Assembly: GCA_946811695.1 (NCBI GenBank)
Contig: OX328124.1
Coordinates: forward strand, 32,239,648-32,303,647
Direction of reading: 5' to 3'
Length of the DNA stretch: 64,000 bases
Source: Gonocerus acuteangulatus
Lineage: Eukaryota; Arthropoda; Insecta; Hemiptera; Coreidae
This document shows positions 1 through 37,535 of the stretch, in pieces. The translations under genes were made by a program, and so were the position numbers. The stretch's first letter is position 1. Every line of letters begins with the position of its first letter. The notes below the pieces were generated by a model. The model made no database searches. It was not told the origin of the DNA and saw nothing but the letters and a program-made list of their open reading frames with translations.

Positions 1-271
1 AAGGTGGAATATTGTTTTTATAATCTATACATTCCAAATATGAAAACATTGCTATTGGTACAATAAAAGTATACAGTGATTTTATGTGCTAATTTTCAAC
101 TTAAGACATATAAAAGCCATAAATCTTCTTATTTTAAAATATTTAATTATTGCTAAGCAATTCCATTGTCACATACAAAAATAGTTGCAGCTACAAAATA
201 ACTAATTACAATAATACATAAATATAATTTACTCAGTCAGTTATACTTTTGAAGGAATGACTGTCATTTTC

Positions 272-277
272 TTTATT
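272..277 (-). promoter_or_regulatory. Candidate poly(A) signal of coronin
   Basis: On the minus strand this reads AATAAA, about 265 bases downstream of the coronin stop codon. The sequence is very A+T-rich and other matches are likely by chance, so the transcript end could also lie beyond the left edge of the window. Confidence 0.35.
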
Positions 278-539
278 AAAAATATTTTCTCGGGCTAATA
301 CCTGCTGTTGAAATATTCTTGTAATTGAAAAATTACAAGTAGTCTCTGGATATATTTAAGAAAACTTTTTAGATTAAAAGAAAAAAAAGAAATAAAGAAT
401 AATAACAATTAAATAAATGAAACAACTAACAAATTTTTATCAAGCACCCACACTTCAATTTATATGCTACAAGCAGTAGGCAGTGATGTAAATTATCTAT
501 CCTGGAATGTATTCCGTGTAAAACTTAGGCCTTAATAGA

Positions 540-26037
<25,498 letters not shown>

Positions 26038-27682
26038 TCTTTAACTATCACCAAAAATAAAACAATAAATTTTACAACGAGACATAAATGTACAGATATT
26101 AACAAGTACTGATAAACAGAGGTGCATGTAATATGTGATGAAATATTAGTATCTAATCTTTCAAGAGCTCTCTAAAACACTCAAGTCAACCTCATCTCAC
26201 AGATCACACATAAGAAGTTTCTACACATCAAAGCTCTACTTAAATCAGAACTACATAACCTACGGAAGTATAGGGTGTTATGCTCTGAGTGCTATGCAAC
26301 TAATTAAGAACATGCTTGATAAACTGAATCCAATTGTACACGCTTGAAGCACCTGTCACGCTTCAAGAATTCACCTTCTTCCAGAGCCAAATAAGACCAA
26401 TGAAATTTGTATGGACCTCATTCTACAGATGCAGGAAGCAAAACAAACAAAAAATTAAATTAAAACAGTAAAAACCAATAACAAAAAGGAAAAAAAACTC
26501 ATAGAAGCTTGATGAAATAAGCCATTAAAGCTAAGAATACAAAATAATAACAGTTGATTTAAGCCAAATGGGGGCACAATTTAAATTCATGCTTCATAAG
26601 ACAAACCTTTTCAGTTGGTTTATAACAATTTTTTCCACTTAAAATTGAACTGAGTTTTCCCTTATCACTTGAATTAATGAAATCAAACATTTTACAGGAG
26701 GATTTTCACTACGGATTCACTAACATAACCTTCCTCAAGCCCTAGGTAATCCCTAAGCTTAATACCAACAAGAATTAATATATCAGGTTTGCCTAGCACA
26801 TCCTAACATGAAAATTAAATGACAGTAAAAATCCACAACAATGTTACAAGCATCAAATCAGACTAATGCAACGAGTAATAAATTAGCTTTTAAAAACTCG
26901 TTCGTCTGCTCAGTCTATCTAAGCGACGCTAGCGCTTCGCTGTGTAATTTATTTACCTGGATTAAGAAACTCCTTTTATATTTCATTGGAAATTTGACCG
27001 ATTCTATGAACTAATTATCTTTGACGAATCAGTTCTTTAAGAATCATCTTGAATTCGAAGCTCAAATAGAACGAACTCAAAAACTATTTATGTAAAAAGA
27101 ATGAAGGGATACCTTGACTCTGCCCCGGAATTGCGGATACATACTTGGGAATCCAAAGTGGCCAATGGATTTATACCGTGGCAGTAGGACACATAAACTT
27201 ACTATCAAAAGTCTCTGCACACCCCCATGCAAGTTTTTCCATTGTGCAAAAATGAGGCATTCTATAAGAAATCTACTATCTATTTGTCAAATACCACTGA
27301 CTCACTGTCCTATCATCGTCCAGCTCAAACCACTTGACAGAAAAATTCGAAATTTCGCAAGGACAGTCCCTTTAGAATGTAAACACTCGCTAAGAAAGGG
27401 TTTTTTGATATTCAAATTTTTTAGTATTTTTAAAGGGGATTGAATTTTTAGTTGGTTTTAAAGAGAGCAGGCACGCCTAGGCAGCAGGCGTTCCTAGGAC
27501 GATTACAGGCTGATGGATAGTGTTTAAGGATGAAAAACATCAAAGGTTATCATCGTCCTCTGGACAATAGCAGGTCAGCTGTTACCAGACTCTATCTATT
27601 TCATAATTTTATTTTTATTTGCGGATCATTTCAGCTATTATGACAGACCTTGAATTACTAGAAACTGTGATTTTGTCCCTCA
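26038..27682. other. Upstream region of coronin
   Basis: Should contain the coronin 5' UTR and promoter (minus strand), but I cannot point to a start site. An in-frame TAA lies three codons before the coronin ATG. No coding region seen on either strand. Confidence 0.4.
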
Positions 27683-28617
27683 TAAGCGGCCCCTACACGG
27701 TCAGTTATAATGACATTATCAGTAATGTCATTACTATTCAACTCTCGTCATTCCATATCATCATTACAATGTACACCTTTCACCGTCATTCCTCGGATCA
27801 TTTTTAATGACATTACTTTTCTTCATCTCCGTGACAGAAGCGTTTTGTTAATAATGCATCCTCGCAAAGTCGCCTGTGTAGCTATAATTGCGACACTAGC
27901 CACAAAAAAAACATGTGAAACGTTCGTAAAGGCCTTAATATGACACATAACCTTCCAATCGGGGCGTTTTTAAGTGTTCTGGGACCGACGTTATGTGAAA
28001 AATGTTTACATTTTATTTTTATTTGGATAACCATTTTTCGCAAGTACCTTTTGAGATAATACAATAGTCATTTATACGGACAGAAAAAGGAGTCTTTCTT
28101 CTTTTGAAAGATTTCAAGGACGTAAAAATCGGATTATCTCAAGAGGAGATATTGCATTTCAAAACGCCACATTACTTTTTCGCTTACGAATTTTTATTCT
28201 CTTCCAGACTGGGAAAAATCATTATTTTTTGTTTTCAATATTATTCACCACATTAGGGTTTCTTGGGGGTGCTGATTTTAAATCTGCTATTATTTTTGGT
28301 GTAAAAAAAATGCATAATACTAGTTTACTTGAAAACGTAAGCATATTTTTTAATATATTTGACGAAATATAAATTATAGTTTAACGATTATATTTTTCTT
28401 CTAATCTACTCTATAAGACAAATGAATTGGTAAAAGAATCACGTCAATATTATTTTCTAAAGTTGATATAAAAAATAAAGCACTTTCCACCTATTTTATA
28501 TCGTCGATACAAAAGCAAAGTAACGAATGTGAAAAGTTGTTGGTACCTTATAGATGACTTTATATATATTTTATTCTATGATATATTTTAATTAGACTTA
28601 ATGTGGATTCGTTACTT

Positions 28618-28651
<34 letters not shown>

Positions 28652-28852
28652 CTTTTATAACTATAATGTTACCAAGGTAGAGTCATACATTTCAATTCAT
28701 CTTATTTTGTTGCCCTTTCTACTCAATCTAGTTTAACCTTTACATCTGTTTCACCTAGTTACAGCTCGAGATAGACTGAGTAATGACGTATAATGATGTA
28801 GCGCTCCCTACACCACCATTACTAATGACAGTATCCCCTCCACTTTCAGTAA

Positions 28853-30800
28853 GAAGAAGAAAAACACATTTATTGGGTCGGCTTGATTGTAAGCCTTACA
28901 CAAATTAAACAACAAAACATATAAACATTAAGTTAAAATAAATGAACATTTTAAACAATATATGGAATATTAGCTGTAAGGACTGAATCAGCAAATAAAA
29001 TGGCTGTCTCTATAATATAGGATTTAGGATGTCTTGAGGCAAGCGTGCTTTAAGGCGTCGATTTACTGTGACTTGTCCTATTCCCAGTTCTTGAATCTCT
29101 GCTGGAAGAGTAGTCAGATATTTCATTGTCGTGTCCTTCAGAAAATCCGTGATGTAGGCTACATCCAGTTCACGATGCAGTTGTGTGTTCCTGATGAACC
29201 AAGGTGCTGACACTGCAATTCTTAGGATTTTATTTTGAAACTTCTGGATCTTGTTAATCTGCGTCTTCGTGGCTCCCATCCAGACAGGTGCTCCGTACGT
29301 AATGAGGGGTCGAATTAAAGTCTTGTAGAGCATTATTGTCGTATGTGGTTTTAGTGAAGTATGTCTGTTGATCATGGGGTAAAGCTGTCCAAGTCTTTGG
29401 TAGGCCTGTGTCAGTTTAGTTTTTATGTGGGTGTTCCATGTCAGTTTAGTGTCGAGAAGAAGTCCGAGGTATTTCAATGGCTCGTCTTTTGTGTTCCAAG
29501 GAATTATGTGGTTATTAATGTAAATATTTGAGTCTGTCTGAAATTTGCGGAGAGAAAATATTTTAGTTTTGGTTTTGACTGGGTTAATTTTGAGTTTCGA
29601 GGAGTCGAACCATTGTAATATCACGTCTGTTGCAGTCTGTAGGTTTCTAATAGCTGTTGGTAAGTCGGAGTGTGAAGTATAAAGTAAGGTGTCGTCAGCA
29701 AATGTACCTATGTCTGCAGTCGAAGGAGTGGGTATGTCGTAGCAGTATATATTAAATAGAGTTGGGCTGAGCACTGAACCTTGAGGAACGCCGACTTTGC
29801 AATTTCTTCTTGTACTGAGGGTTGAGTTAACACGTACTTGAAATGTTCTGTCTTGAAGGAAGGATGACAATGTCGTTTGTAAATATGGTGGCAAGCGTAT
29901 TTGATGCGTCTTTAAGTTTAGGAAATTGTGGCTTACAGAGTCAAATGCCGCAGCAACGTCCAAGGAAATCGCGCAGCAATACTTCTTTTCTTCGAATGAG
30001 CGTGTGATTGCTTCTGTTAGTCTATGGAGCTGGTGAACTGTCGAGTGTTTATTTTTGAAGCCAAATTGGTGAGTTGGTAATATGTGCTGTTCGGAAATGT
30101 GGGACTGTATACGATTATTAATTAAGGTTTCAAAAACTTTGCAAGTAGTGTTTAATAAAGTAATTGGCCTGTAGCTTGAGGGCTCATCCTTTGGCTTTCC
30201 TGGCTTTTGAAACATCAGGATGATACCATTTTTCCAAGTTCTTGGAAAATAGCCAGAACGCAGAGCGGCATTGAATAATCCTACTAAGAAGGCCAGGGCT
30301 TTTGTTGGTAGATTTTTAAGGACAATATTAGGGATTCGGTCTTCACCTGGAGCTTTTTTGCGAGGAAGTTTCTGAATAACTGCTTTTAGTTCATTTAGGG
30401 AAATAAATTTAATATGCATATTATTCGGGAGTGTTTCATGGTTAAGATTTCCGGGTACATCATTTGGGTCTAGAATATTTCCAAGGTGATCTGCAAATAA
30501 ATTGCATTTCTCCTCATCCGAAGTTAGCAAGATATTATCTTTTCGTAGAGGTGGTGTAGAGATGTTAGGACGAAGAAGCCGTCTGGTTTCCTTCCAAACC
30601 CGATCATCGCCACTAGTTAGGTCACTCAGAAACTCCTGGTACTTATTTATTCTGAAGTCGTTGAGCTCTTTTTTAACTTTTCTGGCAAGGTGGTTAAAAT
30701 GTGCTTTAGCTTCTGGATCCCGAGTCCTACTCCAGAGACGGCGCCATCTATTCTTTTCTCTAATTATATCCAAAATATTAGAAGGAATGAAACTGCGAGG
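28853..30800 (-). mobile_element. 5'-truncated Jockey-type LINE with target duplication
   Basis: The 11-base sequence ACTTTCAGTAA flanks it at 28842-28852 and 30801-30811. The 3' end (left) reads CCAATAAATGTG followed by T/C-rich TTTTTCTTCTTCTT on the minus strand, a common Jockey-type tail. The copy is truncated at its 5' side, so ORF1 and the endonuclease domain are missing. It landed inside the TIR element at 27685-30946, so it is the younger insertion. Confidence 0.88.
29010..30800 (-). CDS. Reverse transcriptase of the Jockey-type LINE (5' truncated)
   Basis: An open frame of at least 587 codons ending at 29010 and open to the truncation at 30800, with no internal stop. It shows an IREKNRWRRLW-type pre-RT segment, the core motifs KKAPGEDRIPN, SYRPITLL, LDVAAAFDSV, GVPQGSVLSP and FADD (catalytic Asp pair), and a thumb/C-terminal region typical of Jockey enzymes (LIRPLITYGAPVW). 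The endonuclease that would lie N-terminal is absent, so this copy cannot move by itself. The intact frame points to a recent insertion. Confidence 0.92.
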   Translation of the reverse strand, partial: PRSFIPSNILDIIREKNRWRRLWSRTRDPEAKAHFNHLARKVKKELNDFRINKYQEFLSDLTSGDDRVWKETRRLLRPNISTPPLRKDNILLTSDEEKCNLFADHLGNILDPNDVPGNLNHETLPNNMHIKFISLNELKAVIQKLPRKKAPGEDRIPNIVLKNLPTKALAFLVGLFNAALRSGYFPRTWKNGIILMFQKPGKPKDEPSSYRPITLLNTTCKVFETLINNRIQSHISEQHILPTHQFGFKNKHSTVHQLHRLTEAITRSFEEKKYCCAISLDVAAAFDSVSHNFLNLKTHQIRLPPYLQTTLSSFLQDRTFQVRVNSTLSTRRNCKVGVPQGSVLSPTLFNIYCYDIPTPSTADIGTFADDTLLYTSHSDLPTAIRNLQTATDVILQWFDSSKLKINPVKTKTKIFSLRKFQTDSNIYINNHIIPWNTKDEPLKYLGLLLDTKLTWNTHIKTKLTQAYQRLGQLYPMINRHTSLKPHTTIMLYKTLIRPLITYGAPVWMGATKTQINKIQKFQNKILRIAVSAPWFIRNTQLHRELDVAYITDFLKDTTMKYLTTLPAEIQELGIGQVTVNRRLKARLPQDILNPIL

Positions 30801-31527
30801 ACTTTCAGTAATGATGAAGCCGGGATCAGAAAATCCGTATTCACATCATTACTGTTCGTCATTCCAACTTTGTCCACCTTACACTATCATTATTACTGTC
30901 ATTTTGATAAGGTAATGTCATTATTACTGACCGTGTAGGGGCCGCTTAAAGCGTCCCCTATACCGCTATACCGTTTTACCCTATACCTAGTGATAGTCTA
31001 TCCAACTTAATAATATCCCAAAGTCCTTGCACAGCCTCCTCATCCATCAGCATCCCCAGTCAGTAAACTTCTTGGTAATGCTCGCAGATATAACGGGTTT
31101 TTGCAAAGATCATCTTGGGAACGTAAATTTTTAAATGTTTAGGCCCATTTATTATTCAAGACAAATTTTAACCTGTTCTGGTTAAACTCCTGTCACTGGT
31201 AACCTTTAGATAACGGGATATCTCTAGGTTTAAACTGTGATTAATTATCAATTAATGAATAACTTTTAGTATGACGGGATCCGTCCTATACTAAACTTCA
31301 CAAAATTATGTAGAAGCGTTAATTTTGACGATACATAATTTAACACAATAAAATAACTACTTATCTGCCGTGATGAGTAGTCAGCTAACAGCATGGGTAG
31401 TCAGCTAGTTGGAAATAAAATTCACACTTTTAGTTCACAATTTAATGCATTTAAATAAACAATAATTAAACATAAAATTATTTCGTTTAGAGCCTTCTGT
31501 TCAAATTCAGGAACATAAATATGCTTT

Positions 31528-33450
31528 ACGTCCACCCGACAAGCCTATGTAATGTACTGTATAACAGGTAAAAATGCAGTTTCACGCCCTCCAAACCGAT
31601 TTCTTTCAAATTTTGTACAATAACGTATTTTGATGCACTAAACACGAATACGATAAAAAAAAAAAAAAAAAAACGTCAGATTTAACTGGGAAAGAAGTTA
31701 TTAAGCACTAAAGTTCAGGTTATGAGAGCTATTAATTATAGCGAGTTGGATTGACTGGGGTTTTGTTATCTTCTTGAGCGAGCTTAGCGAGCGGAAGCGC
31801 ATAGCACGTATGCCCTTAAGCGACAGGTGAGGATGCCCTTAAAATTAACAATATTTTCGAATAAATGGTTTCTGAACATTTCAAATGAGAGTTCTCTGTT
31901 TCCCAATGTTACACATCTGCGCATGCGCGTGTTTACAAATACGCTGATGACGCCTAGTTTTATAACCTGCGGAAACGCATAGCATGTATGCCTTAAAGTG
32001 GTCACAAAGGTAATACTGAAGGAGAGTGTCCTCAGCACCGATTTTCTTCAAACGTATTTTGATGCACTAAACACGAATCCGTTGGAAAAAAAAATTGCTC
32101 GCAACTAGGAAAGAAGTTATTAAGCACTAAAGTTCACTGTTATGGTGGAGGTTATAAAAGACGGGGTAAACAGCTTATATGTAAACACGTGCATGCGCAA
32201 TAGTCCTTAATGACGAAGTGTAATTGAAATTTAGACTCACCTGTGGTAGCTGACTTGGTCGTAAAATGTCGCTTTTGGGTATACGTGCTATGCGTTTCCG
32301 CTCGCTCCGCTCGCTCAAGAAGATATCAAAACCCCTAGTCAATCCAACTCGCAGAAATTAAAAGAATTCTATGCCCAAAAGGCGTTCTAATCCTCCTAGA
32401 CATCTTCAGACGCGATGTTCGGTGGATATAAGTGTTGGTAAATTTTTGCGCAACCGAGAGAATTACTCAAAACTTTGTTTTGTATTAAAAATTTGAGTAA
32501 TTCTTCTCGATTGTGGATAAGAATTATGAAGTCGTGTAACTTCATTTTTTTTCAACACTTTCTACAAAAAAAACTGTAATAACTATAACAATAACAAGCT
32601 AATTACAGCTTAGAGGGAATTAGAGAAGCTTAGAAGGAACAAATCATAAAGGCATTAGCTAATTATTAAGGGATTTATGTTATATAATACTTTTCAGGAG
32701 CGAAACAAGAAATTTGAAGAATGTTTCATTATTTTAAAAAAAATGTTTCTGAATAAATAAGTGTTGGTAAATTTTAATAATTAATAGTTAAAGGGTGGTA
32801 ACCTATAGATAACCCGTCCTAAAATTCCTAGTTAATAATAAATGGACGTTAAAATTTAAATTAAATTAAATTAATTAATAGTTAATTTCAATTACACTTC
32901 TTCATTAAGGACTATTGCGCATGCGCGAATTTACAAGTACGTTATTTATGCGATCGTTTGTAACCTTCATAACAGTGAACTTTTTTTTTTTAAATAACTT
33001 CTTTCCTAGTTGCGAGCAACTTTTTTTTCAATGGATTCGTGTTTAGAGCATCAAAATACGTTATAGTGCAAACTTTGAAGAAAATCGGTGCTGAGGACAC
33101 TCTCCTTCAGTTTTACCGTCACAAATTTAGTTGTTTACAATAGCTCACATAACCTGCATAACAGTGAACTTAAGTGCTTAATAACTTATTTCCTAGTTAA
33201 ATCCGACGTTTTTTTTTTGTTTTTTTATCGTATTCGTGTTTAGTGCATCAAAATACGTTATTGTGCAAATTTTTAAAGAAATCGGTTTGGAGGGCGTGAA
33301 ACTCCATTTTTACCGTATAACATATAGTTTTCTTTTTCATACATGGCCACACACATGCGCGAACGCCAGCGGACACTTTTTTGTGACACCTTTTTGGAAC
33401 GCCTATTTCCACCCGACAAACCTATGTAAAGTGCTGTATAACATACAGTA
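31528..33450. repeat. Complex foldback (nested inverted repeats)
   Basis: Three nested inverted pairs can be read. Arms at about 31565-31735 and 33130-33330 share AATAACGTATTTTGATGCAC. Arms at about 32000-32160 and 32935-33115 share GAGAGTGTCCTCAGCACCGA. Arms at about 31740-31830 and 32262-32353 share GCGAGTTGGATTGACT and a GAGCGAGCGGA-rich stretch. A compact copy is at 43140-43694. No transposase frame is visible; the family is unknown. Confidence 0.7.
32789..32875 (+). repeat. SINE, family A, copy 5 (3' part)
   Basis: Starts at AAAGGGTGGTAACC, contains the full central block and the TTAATAATAAATGGACGTT tail, and lacks the head. It is inserted within the foldback at 31528-33450. Confidence 0.75.
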
Positions 33451-34273
33451 ATCTTTTTCGTACATGGCCACTACGCATGCGTGGAATCAGAGTAAAAATG
33501 TTTTAATTAAATATGAAATATAGTCTATCAGTTGAATTTTGGACGAATAAAAGTTCCTTAATGGTGATAAAATTATATTTTCCGGTCAAATGTTTAAAGG
33601 ATATTTGGAAGACATTCAGAGAAAATGTCTAGTAACAAAGAATTATATGGTTTTGTAGGAGAACCACTCTCATGTACTTTCTACTTAAAGAACAGTTGTT
33701 TTTTTTTTATTGCTGTGTGGTAGCATTTTATTGGGCCTGAATATGATGGAATGCCGCGAAAGGAAGTACCAATAATTTAAATTAGTAAAATAGCACATGC
33801 TAAAAAAAACGTTCGAAATAACCTTCGGTTGTGCACGAAAGTTTCAAAGTCCACCATAAGTGCACAAACATTTTCTACCTTTATTATCTGTCTTTAGTTT
33901 GATCCATACCAGTATTCCTTACTTTTAATACACGATTCTTATATATGACCTTTTTAAATCAATATTATAAGCCGTAGTTTTGTAGGACGTCACATTGACA
34001 TTTTGAACTGTTTATGGCTTTCCTGCAACTTCAACGATTTCCTCCCAGAGCTTTGCTGATTGATTCGTAACCGAAAGCACTTAATTTGTTTAAATAGTTG
34101 TTGATCTGTTATTTAAGCTTACCAAGTTCTGATTATTATTTGTTAAGTAATTATATCAATAATAGAATAATTTAACAGCTTGTATGGTTCAATTCAGATA
34201 CTCCTTCGACCGCGTTAATGGAACATTAGTTCCATTTCATTTTTTTCCGATTTTTTTTTAACTTTACGTCAAT
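33451..34273. other. Upstream region of the 34.3-kb gene
   Basis: Non-coding, with no clear TATA or initiator that I would defend. It must hold the 5' UTR and probably the promoter of the plus-strand gene that begins at 34274. Confidence 0.4.
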
Positions 34274-35115
34274 ATGTTTTTTGACGCAGAAAATTGTCGT
34301 GCCATTCGTGTTCTACACGAAATAAGTGGGTTTTTGGAAGCATCTATTGAGAAGTTACTAGACCTTGAGAAGGAAACTTTAAAAGAAATAGAACGAGAAA
34401 AAGCTAAAAAACAGAAGGAATCATGTGTCGTGAAAATTAAAGAAGAACCGGTTGAAGAAAATCTCAAAGAAGAAGCAGGCGAAAGGTGCTCATCACAGGT
34501 AGAGAAAGGAGTATTAATTCCTAAATCGAGGATTGACAATGATGCTGAACATCATCTACCCCAATCTAAGGGAAATTCAGTTAACATATCAGACAGGAGT
34601 GGTCAAAGTATTTCTGAAGACAAAAGTTATAGCTCTATCAATGAAATTAATCCTGAAAAAAGAAAACTAGATTCTAAAGATGTCGAAGAAAATATAAATA
34701 ACAAGAAAAAAATTAGGGGACCTGCTGATTGGTTTTCAGGAAATTTGACTGTAAAAAAAGAATTGGGGAGTTTAGATCCCTTCCTTGGACCAACTTTTAA
34801 AGCTGAAACTTCTGTAAGTGTCCTCGTCAGCCTGAATAAAAGTTCTTGTAATAGGTTATCATCCCAATCTATGACCAGTATTAATGTGAAAAAAGAGATT
34901 GAAAGTCCTAAAAAAATAAATTCTACAACTTCTCGAGGAATAAATGAACTCATAGAAAAACTGAAAAACACTAAACCTGTGACTATACCTGAAGGAGGCA
35001 TTGTCTTCCGTGAAGAACATTTCTTCAAAGCAAAAATTAGATTTAGGAAATGGTATGTATCATTTATACAAATAATTGTACCACTATGTTTATAGTTTGT
35101 TGTTTCGTTAATTTA

Positions 35116-35184
<69 letters not shown>

Positions 35185-37473
35185 TTTTATTTAACTTTGC
35201 CTCTAATGTCTGCAATTTTTGTTGATTAATATTCTATGTATAAAGCTACCTTAGAGGCCTGGTGGCCATGAACACTTAACACTCCATGCCTAGGGTTGTG
35301 GGTTCGATTCCCACTATGGGGTGATGGCTTCTTTTTAGAAAAAAGAAAATGAATCAGCCCTATCCTGGCTAGAAAAGGGTGGTAACCTTTAGATAACCCA
35401 TCCTAAAATTCTTAGTTAATAATAATGGATGTTAAAATTTAAATAAAGCAACCCAATTTAGGTGGGCAACTAAACTTTCTTTGTTAAAAACAAAGTAAAG
35501 TTTTTTTTTTCTCTTCGGTGCTGATATTTTGTACTAAGTTCATTGCTATGTTAGTTTTCTGTCAATAATTATGCTTTTAATGTTCAGAAAAAATTGTTTT
35601 CTTAGTGCAGTGAGTGATAAGCAATGTCTTCTAGTAGAAGTCATTTATTTGGGTGTGGCCGGTTTTCTTTAATAAAATTTAAGAGTTATATAATAGTTAT
35701 TTTGTTAGATAGCTTGAATTAAAATAGAAATTACTTTATCAAAGGAACAATAGTGTCATAAATTAACCAATTATATTCATTCAAGAAGATCGATGTTTTC
35801 ATTAACTATGGATTTTATTTATTCAGTAATAAAAATGTCATGGCCTTTATTCATTTCTTACACTTACAGCTTATGTCATGCTTGTTTTAACTTAAAAAAT
35901 GAAGTAATTTTAATGGGAGCAATTCTGTTAAAATGGGGAAAAAACTATAGGTACTCAATATATTTTGTCAAATTACTAACTCTTGATGTTCAAACATATT
36001 TATTTTGTTTAGGTCCGGTGGGAAGGCCAGTTGCATCCCTTGCCTGAAGTCGGGGGTTCGATTCCCACTGGGAGTGATGGCTTTTCTTTAAAAAATAGAA
36101 AAGCCATTGCCCCTATCCTGGCTAGAAAATGGTGATAACCTCTAGAAAACTCGTCAAAAAATCTTCATTTATATGTTGGACCATTAAATTTAAATAAATA
36201 AATATATATTTTGTTTAGATAATATTAATCAGAAGTAAGTACTAATTCTAAGGAATTTTAGTTTTTCCTGGACTGAAGTTAAAAACCTTTTGACAAAGGC
36301 TGGAGTGGAAAATATTGAGGATATAGCAGTCTGTGACAAATCTGCGATTGTAACTTTCTTAAGTAATGACAAACTACAGGTAAATAATATAAAATAAAGC
36401 TACAGCTTTTACTAAAAATTATATACCTTTTTTTTATACAATAGAATACATGAATTACTTGTAAATTAATATGATTTATTTATTATGTTTAATTAAAATA
36501 ATATTATTCAATTAATAAAATTAGTATATGATTTTATTATTTAAAGAAAAAATATTGTTCTACATGCTTACACTGCTTAGTATTCAGGAAAAATAAAATC
36601 TTAATAAATATTTTTAGAAAAGTAGTAATAGGAAATTCAAAATATTTTCCAACCTTTTATATTTTCCGGGGTTGGGTCATTGCTTCTTAATAAAACTACA
36701 TTTCCTGTGAAAATGGGTTTTAATGTTTGCTGACATTTCAGCTTGAAATTCAAGCCTTAATCTGGGCTGTAAAACAAGTAGGTGTTAAACTAATTTATAA
36801 CAGTGTTAATACTAATGTATAAATATACAAAAAAATTAAAAAAACAGAAAAACATTATATAGTAAGTATGTGCTCTAGCTAGATCAATACTGGTTTAAGA
36901 CCTAGATGGGTAACATGGATACAGATATATAATGAACAAAAACATTATGAAAATAGGCTTACTGATGAGAGGATGGAGAACTATGCCTCACGGATGCGAA
37001 ATCATTTCTGACTCTGGTTTATCAAGATCAGTTTGGGGATAGAAGTAGATAGGGGGGGGGGGAGTTTTTGACCATCCATTAAGTTGAGGGTGATAGTGCT
37101 TGAATTTCATGCCGAAACTTCGGCAAACAATAAAACCTATTTATACATGTAAAATGTAGTTTAATTAAGAAACAACGACCGAACGCTGACAATTTCCACA
37201 CTTCATCACCATAGGTCAACGATCTCAATGAATTTTATATTTTCCAAGCGCACGAAAGTACACGCCATTTTTTGGCTTAATACAGAAAATCTTTAAATCA
37301 TTGCTTCTTATCTCCACTTAGTTGAGTGTTTTCCCATCTAGCCAAACTTGTCTCCTGTCTCTTAAATAGTAAAAAACTACCTTCCAAAAAGTGTGAAGTT
37401 GTCTTCTTCCATAAGGACAAAATTTAGTTTATTTTCTTTTTATCGCCGCTAATGGCCTATTTGTCAAAGCGCC

Positions 37474-37535
<62 letters not shown>

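Larger units (their letters stand above)
27685..30946. mobile_element. TIR element with a LINE inserted inside it
   Basis: Ends AGCGGCCCCTACACGGTCAG and its exact inverse, followed inside by TATAATGACATTA-type sequence; flanked by TA at 27683-27684 and 30947-30948. A related end-like sequence (AGCGCTCCCTACACCACC) occurs at 28799-28816, so more than one copy may be nested. The non-LINE part has no transposase, so it is a non-autonomous DNA element of uncertain superfamily (TA duplication fits Tc1/mariner). The Jockey copy at 28853-30800 accounts for most of its length. Confidence 0.7.

Noticed and set aside
30502..30938. Plus-strand frames over the LINE
   Set aside because: Antisense shadows of the Jockey RT frame.
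34264..35028. Minus-strand frames opposite the 34.3-kb gene
   Set aside because: Shadows of its first exon; no family features, and the plus strand has splice sites and an upstream stop.
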